From contig OY755175.1 in assembly GCA_963576735.1 (NCBI GenBank), positions 2,186,401 to 2,250,400 of the forward strand: a stretch of DNA of 64,000 bases, given 5' to 3'. Made by a program: the position numbers and the translations under genes. Source of the DNA: Bedellia somnulentella (taxonomy: Eukaryota > Arthropoda > Insecta > Lepidoptera > Bedelliidae). Below are positions 52,691-63,960 of the stretch, one piece after another (position 1 is the stretch's first letter; each line of letters begins with the position of its first letter). The notes beneath the pieces were generated by a model. It made no database searches. It was not told where the DNA came from and saw only the letters and a program-made list of their open reading frames with translations.

Positions 52691-53428
52691 GGTTTAATTT
52701 ACCAAAGAAACATGTATAAAAGAATTATTGCTCTTTAAATGATCTAAAAAATGTCCAGCACAGTATATGTCTATCTTTTAAGATTGAGTTACTATAACCA
52801 TTTTTATGGTAATCAAATTTGGTCGAAATTAATGCATAATTGCCAATTATTTGCCATAATGTTTTATCAACATAATATTACTGTTTATCCAAATAAATGT
52901 ATTGTTGATTAAGAGTATTTAATTGTAAACAAAATTCTTCTTTGCATCTCTTAATTTAAATTAACATCTTAGAAGATAATACAGTTTTAAAATTACTCCG
53001 CAATAAAATTGACGCGCGTGCATGAAGCGCAAGACAAGACGGACTGACTGACTCAGAATCAATGCTCAGCCGAAACTACTATACTTATAAACTTAAAACT
53101 TATAAAGTGAAAAAATTGTGAGGACAGTTCAGACTGACTCTGTTCAGACTGAAGTTGAATATTTCAGTTTGACGACGTGAAAGTCTACACTCTTGACAGT
53201 ACGAAGTCTGTGGGGTCATCTAGTCAATAATAAAATTAAAAAATGGCTTAGAATGTCAGCATGGGTCAAAATATTTTTAAAAAGTCTGCTCTGCTTTAAA
53301 ATGCGATGAATCAATGTAAGAAGATTTTTTATGCCTGTGTTAGGAGTAGTATAGTAGAGAGTAAATTTTTATGATGAAAAGTATACCACGAACTATGTCA
53401 CTAGTTTGACCAGTTACATTTGAAGATC
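52691..53428. other. Intergenic, no recognised feature
   Basis: Short GACTGACTGACTC and TTCAGACTGA repeats near 53.04-53.17 kb; no frame. Confidence 0.45.
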
Positions 53429-53550
53429 TGCTGAGTAGGCTCGGCCTAGAATAATACTACCACATTTATTTGAAAACGTGTAATTTTGGCTAAGGTTTTG
53501 TTAATTCCAATGCTCTCGCAACTCGAATTTGGGAATTATAGCAGTGAAAA
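53429..53550 (+). mobile_element. SINE-A, decayed, large internal deletion
   Basis: GCTGAGTAGGCTCGGCCTAG head and TGGGAATTATAGCAGTGAAA end, with most of the middle missing. Confidence 0.7.
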
Positions 53551-53760
53551 GGTAGCAATTATAGCTTAGAATTTCACTACTTCTTTCTACCCACTTTTTG
53601 TAAGCGTTTTTTGGGCGATGCGGTTGGAGACCCATCACCAAGGGTACCTTCTACCATCTTCTCCCCTATCAACTTACAAATGTGGCTGAGGAGTTTCTAG
53701 CTCTGAAGCTCTGGCGACCTCTTTTTGGGATTCATGGGTATATATACGTATGTATGTACA
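53551..53760 (+). mobile_element. SINE-A, A-III, adjacent copy
   Basis: Starts TAGCTTAGAATTTCACTAC; TTTTTTGGGCGATGCGGTTG; ends GGTATATATACGTATGTATG. Confidence 0.85.
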
Positions 53761-54157
53761 TAAGAAAACTATTCATCAATTACTACACAAGCATCAGATA
53801 AATATTTCGCGAATAAAAAATAATCCTCCCCGATTCAGACAGGATGTGAAAAGAACAGGGGTTTTGAACTCCGTCCGTTATGCGGTCCCAACGAATATTC
53901 CACAAGGTTCTTCATTCAATTCCTGACCACAAAAACTGTTAATGGAATAAAGCAAACTTTTGAGTTGAATTTCCTTTGTTTTGCAGTTTCGGGTTTGAAA
54001 TCTGAGTCAATGCAGTAATTTGTACAATAATTCGTATACCTTCGTTCCGCTTGTCTGAGTTCATTAAAATGACAAGACAACGTGGTCAAGTGTGTTTTCT
54101 TGAGCAAAAAAGGCTTATGATTCAAAATGGAAAAATAATAATATTTTAAGTTAGAAT
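53761..54157. other. Intergenic, no recognised feature
   Basis: No frame or family supported. Confidence 0.45.
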
Positions 54158-54225
54158 GTGTTTTTTGTTCATGAAAATCTCATGTGGGGATTATTACTTA
54201 TAAATAAAGGAAAGAAAGAAAAAAT
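54158..54225 (-). mobile_element. Repeat F tail fragment
   Basis: Reversed TTCATGAAAATCTCATGTGG, then GATTATTACTTATAAATAAA and GGAAAGAAAG. Confidence 0.8.
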
Positions 54226-55400
54226 AATTTTAAGTTTCTTGCAACATTAGATTCTATTGTGTTGGAGGGTGACTATCAATTGCAACTCTGTACGATTTGT
54301 TTTAAAGAATGAGACCGTGTTCCCACTGAGCAATCTTGGTTTTTGACAAAAAACAAATTGTTCTACGGAATAACGTTCTGTTTGTAATTGATTTAAATTG
54401 TAAAGTTACATTTGACAAAAATAAAATCATAAAACAGTTAAAACATATTTCATCACATTTGAAAGCTAAAGAGCCAGAAGAACTTATATGAACCCAACTA
54501 CTGCTGACAAACGTTCGTGAAAACGGAAGGTGGCAATATACGTTTATCGAGCGTAAAATGGTTCACAGATTTTGTATCTATTACAATACGAACAGAGCAA
54601 ACAATAGGTTTGTGGCACCAAAGTTTGTATGGACTTATGCCAAATACTATGCCGTGATATTCCCTTGTTTTCAAAGTCCATTGATGCCTCGGTTATATTA
54701 CACAGATCAAAATGCTAACAACGCGAGGATTGTTAAACTATTCTACGGACTTCCGACATCTTCCTATCGCGATTATTGCATCAACTGAAATGATTTATTG
54801 GTGGCAGAAATTTGTGTAGCAAAGCGCACATACGGTGTTGGAATTCTAAATGATTGGTTGAAAGCGTCAGTGATAAATTACATATGTAAAAGGGTCCTTC
54901 AAGGTTGCATACTTATGCTATTTTGGTGCTTAAAAACGTTGGTTTATTTTTGCTGCTCCATTTAGTTTGACAAATTGCTCCTGTATTAATATTACCAAAT
55001 TGAAACTTACCATAATATATGTATATGAACTACGGAAGTGCATAAAGTAATTAAGTAAGTGTTTTGTCGAAATGCAATATGTTAAAAAATATATTATTGT
55101 TTATTTTTCTTAGATATCCAAAATAAGACGCAAGCTAAAATTAACCTAGCCATACACGCGGCTTTAAAACCCAAAATAGATTCACATTTTGTATTTTCAC
55201 CTACAATGTGTGTGGGGAAAATATTATACACTTAAATTATAAATAATAAATAGTATAGTTCGTGACGGGTCAGCCACATTACACAATAATCATTTAAAAA
55301 GCACCAATACGCTTTTTTCTTTTTCTTTATACCTAATATTTCCATTCATAAACAAGGTTAAAAGAAACTTTGCAAGAGCAGTTTAGACAAACAATAAAAT
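54226..55400. other. Long intergenic stretch
   Basis: A 76-codon frame from ATG 54558 (MVHRFCIYYNTNRANN...) has no recognised homology and average AT-rich composition. No repeats identified. Confidence 0.35.
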
Positions 55401-55797
55401 ACATACATACATATACTCACGCCATTAGTTCCCATTGGGATAGGCAGAGACTATCGATCGCCACTTCGTACGATCCTGACAAACCTAAAGAGGGCTAAAG
55501 AGCTTCGTTTACATCCATCAATCTTTTCATACATGCTCTTTTATTCTTCATACTACGGACGCCTGCCTTTTTGAGCACACTCTCAATTTGGTCCAAGTGT
55601 GTTTTCCGTGGTGGTCCTCTACTAACATTACCATCAAAACTAGCTCTATAGATCCCTTTTACCAATGTTCTATCATCCATTCTCTCTACGTGTCCAAACC
55701 ATCTCAACATTCCTTTTTCTATCTTTCTTACAATATCATCTTTCACACCACAGTTTTCACGAATAACACTGTTTCTCACTCGGTCACATTATCTAAC
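55401..55797 (-). pseudogene. RTE-like LINE: ORF2 C-terminus and 3' end, longest copy
   Basis: The - strand frame encodes ENCGVKDDIVRKIEKGMLRW, FGHVERMDDRTLVKGIYRA, SRGPPRKTHLDQI and MKNKRACMKRL, the C-terminal part of an RTE-class reverse transcriptase. A 16 bp insertion (CTAAAGAGGGCTAAAG) near the end shifts the last codons. Ends in CCCAATGGGAAC, GGCGTGAGTATATG and a (TATG)n tail. 5'-truncated like all the others, so the autonomous parent is not in the window. Confidence 0.85.
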
Positions 55798-56637
55798 ATT
55801 ACAAATTTGTCTGAGGGAGACAGACTGAGAGACTGAGGGGACAATAAAATACTTTAGTTAATATTACACACAATAAAGCATGTATACCAAAACGTTCTCA
55901 GCTTTATAAAAAATATTTATGCGTCCATGCAAACAGCTACCGTTATTTCCCGAACATACCCAGCACCCAGGAGTTCGTAAAACACGCCAAACGTCTAATC
56001 TCCAAAAGAGATCAACAAAACTCATTTATCATCCCTAAGAACCCATTCCGCGGAATGGTAAATAAAACGGGCATTCTGCGGATCGCACATTCGTGTATTG
56101 CGAAAATCGGGAGCTAAAAAATAAACATTGATATATACAGATGGGAATTTCGCTAATGGATCCATTTGTGTATCTATAAAGTAGTAATACGAACGCCGGA
56201 CAAAAATTCCATTGTATAAATGCAGTTTCGACTTTTGAAGAGCTGCAGACTAACTTTAGCTTTTACTTTGAAGCTGATTCATTGTCTCAAATCCTTTACA
56301 TTGTCTGACGGAGCGAGATCGTTTCGAGGCACTCGTCTAACTTTTCCGTCTTTCCTTAACAGCTGAACAAATTAATAGTCTTTTTAAACTTCGATTCCTT
56401 TCCCGTTTAGCTTTTTGAATGATTCCATCGTTGAAGAGTTGTGCGATATTGAGCAAGAATAATGTCCCCACTTAATTCTCTTTGCAAAAACTGGCGCAGT
56501 AAGAGGCAGCTTTTAAAAGAAAGGTAAATTAGTAGCATTTCTATTTCCATTATTACTGTAAGGTTTCTGCAGTATACAGAATAACTCAAATTTGCTAATA
56601 TTGAAGATACTTTTAAGCAATTTTTTAGACCGCTTTT
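55798..56637. other. Intergenic, no recognised feature
   Basis: No credible gene or repeat; base composition less extreme near 56.0-56.1 kb. Confidence 0.4.
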
Positions 56638-56887
56638 GCTGTCTAATGTCGGCTTAGAATAGCAATACCCCATTTCTTTCTATGAGGACCGTTAGAGCTT
56701 TTAAAGTATTTTTTGGGCGATGCGATTGGAAACCTTGATAGGTTTGTTTGTTTTTGGTGATCCAAAAACATATATTTTACAATTTTTACCCTACTTAATT
56801 ACCGAAAGTAGCTGAAGAATTTTCTGATTCTGAAGCTCTGGCTACCCCTTTAAGGGATTTATAGACGTTAAAATATGTATGTATGTA
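56638..56887 (+). mobile_element. SINE-A, full length, old
   Basis: GCTGTCTAATGTCGGC head, a GATAGGTTTGTTTGTTTTTG insertion in the middle, module CTGGCTACCCCTTTAAGGG. Confidence 0.9.
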
Positions 56888-57291
56888 TTTCAAGTTCCAA
56901 TTTTCTTATAATTATGAAATAAATGTACGATCTTTGTTTATTGCAGATATGAATGATTGTCTGACTTCTCTGTATATAAATCTATCGCTATTGTGACCTA
57001 CGCATAGCTTATCGCCTCGGGAGTTGTTTGAGTAAGGAAATAGTTTGATCACGGTCATATTACCGTAAGACCACCATCTTTATTCCTTCCTAATGGAAAT
57101 ATCGTGTCGTTTGTTTATTATTGAGTAATATTAAGTATCTCGAGTCTTCAATTTCACAAAGAAACTTCATATGTACTTTATGTTCTTTTCACAAATATTT
57201 GTAGGAATATTTGAATTGGAACCAAGATTCTGTGTGAATATTACCCATTTAAAAAGGCTGTTTTGTCGCTTTTGTTTTAAGAAAAGAGAAA
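56888..57291. other. Intergenic, no recognised feature
   Basis: Nothing recognised. Confidence 0.5.
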
Positions 57292-57499
57292 CATACATAC
57301 ATACATATACTCACGGCTGTCAATCCCTTAACGGGGTAGCCAGAGCTTTGGAATGAGAAATAATAAATGTTTTTGGTGACGGGTCTCCAACCACATCGCC
57401 CAAAAATCACTTTAAAAGCCCCTATACCCTTAGTCGCCTCTTACGATCACCCACGGGTAGAAATGTGGTAGTGTTATTCTAAGCCGACACTACGCGGCA
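57292..57499 (-). mobile_element. SINE-A, A-III, internal deletion
   Basis: Sense head GCCGCGTAGTGTCGGC; the TTTTCCCC...GAGGAATTT part is lost. Long reversed tail. Confidence 0.92.
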
Positions 57500-57556
57500 A
57501 AACGAGAAGAGATAAAAGAGAAAGTAAACCACAATCGTCTGATTTAAATTTTGTGT

Positions 57557-57803
57557 TGCTGTGTAGTGTCGGCTAAGAATAGTACTACCCTTTTTCTTCC
57601 CATGGGTGTTCGTAAGAGGCAACTATGGGTAACGGGGCTTTTTAAGTGATTTTTGGGCCATGCGGTTGGAGACCCATTAACAATGGTATTTTATTTCTGC
57701 CACCTTGTCCACTATCAGCTTCAAATGTGACTAAGGAGTTTCCAGCTCTGAAGCTCTGGCTACCCCTTTTTGTGATTTATGGCCGCGAGTATATGTATGT
57801 ATA
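57557..57803 (+). mobile_element. SINE-A, full length, A-III-like
   Basis: Head GCTGTGTAGTGTCGGC, AAGTGATTTTTGGGCCATGC, CCACTATCAGCTTC; ends GGCCGCGAGTATATG. Confidence 0.93.
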
Positions 57804-57826
57804 GACTATTTATTGTTGTTTTATAA

Positions 57827-58074
57827 CTGTGTAGTGTCGGCTTAGAATAGCACTACCCCTTTTTCTCGGGTGGGTGTACGTAAGAGGCGACTAACGGTAT
57901 TGGGGCTTTTTAAGGGATTTTTTGGGCGATGCGGTTGGAGACCCATCACCAACAACCGTTATTTTACCATCTTTTCCCCCACGCAACTTCCAAAAGTGGC
58001 TTAGGAATTTCTAATTCCTTAGCTCTAGCTACCCCTTCTAGGGATTTATAGCCGTGAGTATATGCATGTATGTA
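57827..58074 (+). mobile_element. SINE-A, full length, subfamily A-II
   Basis: Only 23 bp after the previous copy and in the same direction, but a different subfamily, so the pair is two insertions rather than a tandem duplication. Confidence 0.95.
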
Positions 58075-58617
58075 ATTAAATAAGAGAAGGGAAATAATAC
58101 TTCAACTACTTTGGAACATAAACCTCTTTTTTGTCTTTACTGAATACTAAAACACTCCGATAAAATTATTAAGATTGGTTTGGTCATACTCTTTAACTAT
58201 AGGTTTGTTATTGTACTAAATTCCTATAAGGCTAAAATATAGCCATCGTTAACCTTATTTATTTCAATCGTTATGTCCTCGTTTAAGGCTCGATGAATGA
58301 AAGGATTCATACATAAATCATTATTGACTGTAATTCCTACATAAATCCATCAATTCCTTATTATCCATTGATAATAAAAGTTGTAAGTAAGAGCATCATC
58401 AAGTTTTAGTACGTTTAGTATCTTTTTTCTTTATTTGTATTGATACTTTTATAAGTATTTATATCTTAAGTGTTTTATATGGTTCCTATAGGATATATGT
58501 TAATTAAATTAATAACGAACTTAATAGCTCAGTGACAACACCACCGGTTCTGATGTTGGAGACGAGAGTTAAAATTTGTGGCCGTATCTACACCATCACG
58601 TTTTTTCTCTGACGGTA
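58075..58617. other. Intergenic, no recognised feature
   Basis: TTAATAGCTCAGTGACAACA at ~58.53 kb resembles a tRNA A box but no B box follows. Confidence 0.4.
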
Positions 58618-58924
58618 AAGAGCTTATTCCATTTGTCTGAATTCAGACGTCTGAAAGCGCGTGCGTTAAGCTGGCGTACCATGAAGCTGTATCGAGCTGG
58701 TTACTATGTCAAAAAACTCTGCCTAACTAGTGAAAACGTACACAGTGAAAATGGTGTTTATTTCCTAAACTAAAGAGGCACTATTTTTATTAGTTTTACA
58801 CTAATTAGGCACTATTTAGGCAGAGTTTTTTGACATAGTAACCAGCTCGATACAGCTTCATGGTACGCCAGCTTAACGCACGCGCTTTCAGACGTCTGAA
58901 TTCAGACAAATGGAATAAGCTCTT
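58618..58924. repeat. Perfect 109 bp inverted repeat, 89 bp spacer
   Basis: Arms 58618-58726 and 58816-58924 are identical in inverse orientation over all 109 bases. The spacer carries AGGCACTATTT twice. The arms are less AT-rich than the surroundings and the left arm is open in one frame (RLKARALSWRTMKLYRAGYY), but the frame is closed outside. Could be a MITE, a recent inverted duplication, or a hairpin-RNA locus. No target duplication is obvious. Confidence 0.92.
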
Positions 58925-59515
58925 AAGGGAAAATCATATGACTTGCATCATCTTAATCTTCTGACAGTGAATTCATACAAAACGGCGGGCGCTGGGCTAT
59001 CGTCTATAACGTATATAATTATAAATCCAAAAGGCTCTTTTTATATTACTTCATTGTTTGTCTAATAAAATCATAAATATGTCGGTTTTAGAATGGTTGA
59101 TTTGATTATATTGAGTGCATCTGCGCAATACCAATATCTTTATTCACAATGATTTTTCTATTGTGACGTTGCACAAAAGCGCATACAATAGATTCAATAG
59201 CGGGTCTCTTTTTGGGCCCAAACCTCACAGACCATAAACCATAAAGGCAAACAGGTAAAGTAAAATCATCTTTTGGCGGAACTCATAATTCGAAGTTCAA
59301 CGACGCTACGGTAAACTACAAACGAACCTAATCTAAACTGATAATTAAAGCGCATAGTAGGCGTATATGACAAAAACCGCAAGGTCATAAAAAAAATACT
59401 CTCCTGTCTTTAGACGAGTGGTTTCAACAGCTTGAAAAAACTGTGTGTTCTCATGCAAAAACGTTTCGGCGACAAGTAAAGCTGCTGTGGAGGTAAGCTG
59501 GCGTTCAAAGTAATA
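58925..59515. other. Intergenic with a SINE-B scrap
   Basis: 58.96-59.01 kb (CTGACAGTGAATTCATACAA, AACGGCGGGCGCTGGGCTATCG) is a decayed SINE-B middle. Nothing else recognised. Confidence 0.4.
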
Positions 59516-59557
59516 ATGATACTTATTTTGGCTGCTTCCATTCCACCCGGTAAGGTA

Positions 59558-59720
59558 GGGTTCACACCCGCGGGGTCTGTCGCACGCACGCACGCGGTCA
59601 CTTCATCTCTCCTACTCTCTCTATCTTCTATCCTGCTCACTCGCTCACTCGAATTCAAACAGCCGCGCGAATTCACTCAGTCGCTCAAATACTCTCAAAG
59701 CTGGAGGTTGTCGCTGCTTC
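59558..59720 (+). promoter_or_regulatory. Candidate TATA-less Inr/DPE core promoter in CpG-rich block
   Basis: A CpG-rich island-like stretch (CACGCACGCACGCGGTCAC, CAGCCGCGCGAATTC) stands out from AT-rich DNA. TCAGTC at 59677-59682 is a perfect insect initiator (TCAKTY) with A+1 at 59679, and GGTTGT at 59706-59711 (+28 to +33) matches the DPE consensus RGWYV at the exact required spacing. No TATA box is seen 25-30 bp upstream. Such pairs occur by chance a few times per 128 kb of strand sequence, so the CpG context is part of the argument. Confidence 0.35.
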
Positions 59721-60031
59721 GTCAGATTTCAACGCGCGTGTAGTCTGGAACGAAACATCGTTAATTGTTTAAATAAACTGTGACTGGTTTCAGTGCTGCG
59801 GTTCAAGTGTTACATGATCCTAAAGAGAACGACAGAATTCTAACTGGATTTCTTTGTTGTATATTTTCCCTTTTGTTTTGTTTTCCAAGTGCAAAATGTG
59901 ATGTGGTGTATGCTCTGATAGCATTGCTTGTGTAACATTAAAAGGTTTAAGAGAGTTACATTTATTAATTGTGTTTAGTTTGTTTGGAGACATTATTTAT
60001 CCTTCAACTTGGATTGCATATTAATTTAAAG
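59679..60031 (+). other. Candidate non-coding first exon of a host gene
   Basis: From the predicted start to a donor-like AAAG/GTTAGT at 60031/60032. Contains only short upstream frames (the longest obvious one opens ATGATCCTAAAG and stops after nine codons). Would be a 5' UTR exon whose coding exons lie downstream of the window. Confidence 0.25.
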
Positions 60032-61252
60032 GTTAGTGACTAAATTCCAGTATGACGATATTATTTTATGATAATATGAAGCTAATAAATAACACAGCTC
60101 ATGTATGTTTTTTCTATATCTTCGAAGGTCATTTCATTCAATTATATTTAATGTTTGTTTATAATATTGGTATGTACTTATTATGTGAATTAGCAAATAG
60201 TATTCTTTAGCATTCATATGTTCTACATTTCCTTCACAAAATGTATGTGTAAAAGCTATTATAGTTTCGCCGGTCTTTGTAGTTATGTAGAGCATGGCAC
60301 TCAAAGAGATTCACCAAGTTTTCATTAGCAAGAAATGTTCTTTAGAGGTTGGCTTTTAACCGCGTGCACACATTTTACGGATGTGCCTTGCCTATAACAT
60401 TTTCAAATCGGTAGTTGTGTAAACTTGCCTAAAATTTCAACTATAAACAAATCAAAGGTAATTAACCCATATAACTACGATTGAGAGATGAGAGAGAAAG
60501 AATTTTAGTGCTTAGTGGCAAGGCATAGGTCTACTTATGATATTTACGATTTACACTGTAAAAATAATTTGCTTGCGTATATTGCTTATTATTATAACTA
60601 TTGAAGTTTGTACTGCAAAACTTCTTATAATAAAAAAAACTTTTAAACACTTCAAAAATACAACAAAATTAAACAAAGTGTTCAAAGATGGAATAAAGCA
60701 TAATGTTACCACGATACACTACTCACTCACTACACACTCACTCACTATACTAGACTTTCTCATAAAAATGCACCAAAAGACGTACTGCTTATTTATTGTC
60801 CATAGGACCATAGGACACCTTACTAAACTAGTAGTACTAATAGTAAACTAGTATTGCTTTATTCTTTTCTTTAAATTAGAGTATTCACAAATATTTAATC
60901 CAAGTACTATCACAGCAATTAACTCACAAGATATCAAATATTCGCCTATAGCGACATAGATATGACGAGAAATAAATTATTGTTATTTTCTGTTCTAACC
61001 ATCTTATCAGGAATTATGTGATCTTCAATTGACCGAATCTTACTAAAGTTGAATACCAATATGCTCATAAACAAGCTTATGTACAAATAAATAAATCTTT
61101 TATGCCTGTTACTTGATTATTTTGGCTGGTTTCCAGAATTGCGGTGGTGCGGACATTTCCATACATTTACAGTTTGTTAGTTACAGTACAATCTAAACCC
61201 AAATATTGTGACCTTTTAATTAAACACAAATGAGTATACAGTCATGTACATT
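60032..61252. other. Intergenic or possible intron
   Basis: AT-rich; a 104-codon Ile/Thr/Lys-rich frame at 60537-60851 with an ACTCACTCACTACACACTC repeat looks spurious. Confidence 0.35.
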
Positions 61253-61503
61253 TGCTGTGTGTGTCGGCTTAGAATAGCACTACCCCATTTCGTCCGGTGG
61301 GTGTACGTAAGAGGCGACTAACGGTATTGGGGCTTTTAAGGGATTTTTGGGCGATGCGGTTGGAGACCCATCCCATCACCAACAACCTTTATTTTACCAT
61401 CTTTTCCCCACTCAACTTTCCAAACGTGGCCGAGGAATTTCGAATTCCTTAGCTCTGGCTACCCCTTCTAGGGATTTATAGCCGTGAGTATATGTATGTA
61501 TGC
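61253..61503 (+). mobile_element. SINE-A, full length, subfamily A-II
   Basis: Head GCTGTGTGTGTCGGC; a 5 bp duplication (CCATCCCATCACC) in the middle; clean tail. Confidence 0.95.
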
Positions 61504-62000
61504 AGTATACATGCTCTTGCTAAATAAAAGAATAAGAAGTTTTTGCAAAATCTCTGTTTGTACACATTTCTTGTCTTATCTCAGTATATTATCTACAAGC
61601 GACCTTTACGTATAATCATAAAGTTATCATAGTTTACTATCTCTTTATTAATGAACATTATTCATATTTTGTAGAATGCTTGAACAAAACTGCCCATCTC
61701 TTCTCGCAGTAGGCACTTTTTAGTGGCTTCAGCATATTCGCTATTTCGCCATTATTTTTCATCTGTACTTTCAAAAGTGACTAAGGATACAGAAGATCAG
61801 GGTATCGAAAACTCAGCAGGATATTTTGTACTACTTGTTATTCTAGGAAAGGTTGACGCTCTTTCGTAGAATAATAACCAGAACAAAGTTTACCAGTAAC
61901 TTAGTATTGGAATATAACATGGATTCCTAAACAGCCACAATCACACGGAGACTAATCTGCAACAGGCTACACCGCAGATAAGATAAGATAGCCTTCCAAG
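61504..62000. other. Intergenic, no recognised feature
   Basis: A GATAAGATAAGATAG run at 61.98 kb precedes the MITE. Confidence 0.45.
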
Positions 62001-62141
62001 CATACTAGTACGAGCGAGCGACCTTTTAACTAGATATCGCGTTGTATGAAACAGCCATCTCTTACGCCCTTACTAAGTAACGTATACTGTCATATCATTC
62101 TAACCGATATCGTGAAGATAAAATAGCGCTCGTGCTAGGCC
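62001..62141 (+). mobile_element. MITE-D, diverged
   Basis: CTAGTACGAGCGAGCG start, CAGCCATCTCTTACGCCCTTAC middle, GCGCTCGTGCTAGGCC end; same orientation as 8490-8629. Confidence 0.8.
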
Positions 62142-63787
62142 TAGAACTGGCTTCTACATCCTCTCCTTGTATTCTAGATAGATTTAATATCAGTTATAAT
62201 TACAAGACAACAAAATATATTGCTCTACGAGTATATTCCGCTTTACCAAACCAACGGAAAGATTTACAGGGAATTCTAATTCGGTATGCAAAGTTTTACT
62301 AAAGTGATGCTGATTACAAAACCATTTCGAGATATTATGGTTATTAACAATATTTTCTTGAAATTATATCAATTGAAGCTAAGATGACTGTTATTTTATC
62401 AAAAAACTGTAACAGTTTTTGACCTTTAATGTTGTTTCAAAGACATACGGTTTTGCAGTTTATTAATAAAATATCGAAAATCATAGGTTTGTTTAGTATG
62501 ATATCGTAATAATTTCATTTGACATCACAAATTCATGATATGTTTTGTAATCAGCAACATTTTTATAACACATTTCGCTTCATTTGCATGTCGCTACGTG
62601 ATTTTATCTATCGATGACGTCATTAAGTACAAAAGTTGAACAATTTTTAAAAATTCATAACTGTACAATTACTCATTTTAAATGGAACATATTCAAATTA
62701 TTCTTTTATTTCCGTGTTTACTATCGAATAAAAATGTTTAATAAATACCAAAAAAAAACTTTGCATACCGAATTGGTGTTATTTCCGCTCCGAGTAAATT
62801 CTGTTGTTGAAATATACAAACGAAATTAAGGTTGCTATTTAAAAGTAAAATTTGGACCTTTCAACACCTTGAACGATATTTTGATGATAATTTTTGGAGC
62901 TTCAATTATTTTGTTATATTTATAAAAGTTCATTTAACTAGGCAGACGAATCAAAATAACTAAATATTTCTTTTTTTTTGTATTATTGAGGCAGGTATAG
63001 TTACTCATTTATTATAAGCAAGCATTTCTACGATTTTTTTTTACCGTATCTATAAATGCATAACTTTGAGTAAATCATTGGAAACCTTGTTTTTATACGA
63101 ACACAAAAAATCGTTAGAACAACAACCTTATCGCCAATCAATGATTTTCCATTCCATATCGCTAAATCGGTTTCAAAAGAACGAAATCAAAAGTTGAGTT
63201 AACTATTTTTTTAGAAAAATAAAATTAAAGACCTTCGATTTCTACAAGTTTTTACAAGCCGTAAAGTGATGGTTTAAGCTACTATTACCCAGCCTATCTC
63301 TCAATCTTAACTCTAGTATTTAAATAATAGTTGATATATAATAAAAAACCAAATAAAGCAATTTAAAACAAACCCAACCGAAATATCTCGAGTGCATCGT
63401 GTCATAAGGGCAAGCACGTATTATTGTGACGAAAGCATGACATTATGTTTATCAACTCCTCAATTGCAACAAACTGTGTCAGTGTATTCGGTGATAAACT
63501 GTATTGTTTTACTTTCTTCATCTTTATCTTTTTTTTGTAATTCTGTAGTTTCATCAATTAATATTGCAAATTCTTCAATAAATTGTACGCTTTATTTTTT
63601 TATAATGAACACAATTTTTGTTTCAAGATATAATTCAAATTACGCGCTGGTCGCTCTGCTGAGCTATGGTGCTAAGTAACATGAGGTTTCATGCCTAACA
63701 AAGTTCAATTAATTATACGTGGATTATCGACAACTTCGCGATTTAAAGCATTTGAAACGGGACGCTTAAAAGTGGGCTTGTAGAATA
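62142..63787. other. Long intergenic stretch
   Basis: Strongly AT-rich with many poly-A/T runs; no repeat family or convincing frame. Confidence 0.45.
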
Positions 63788-63960
63788 GAATAGAATAACT
63801 CTTTATTGTACATCAAACACAAATTTACAAAAGAAATTATCATACAGTTTACAGTGAGGTACAATCGGCGGTCTTATCGCTAAAAGCGATCTCTTCCAGA
63901 CAACCTTTGGAAGGTGAGATCGGTAAACTAGTTATCTGGGTAGATGCACAAAACAAGCTT
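63788..63960 (-). mobile_element. LINE 3' end with (TATTC)n tail
   Basis: On the - strand: GATCTCACCTTCCAAAGGTT, GAGATCGCTTTTAGCGATAA, GACCGCCGATTGTACCTC, AATAAAGAGTTATTCTATTC. GCTTTTAGC can form a small hairpin. A shorter relative is at 39569-39604. Typical of a lepidopteran non-LTR family; no coding part. Confidence 0.7.

Noticed and set aside
59345..59743. Overlapping 75-88 codon frames on both strands near 59.5 kb
   Set aside because: They follow the GC-rich promoter-like block, overlap each other on both strands, and resemble no protein.
60537..60851. 104-codon frame rich in Ile, Thr and Lys
   Set aside because: Includes a CACTCACT simple repeat and AT-biased codons; looks non-coding.
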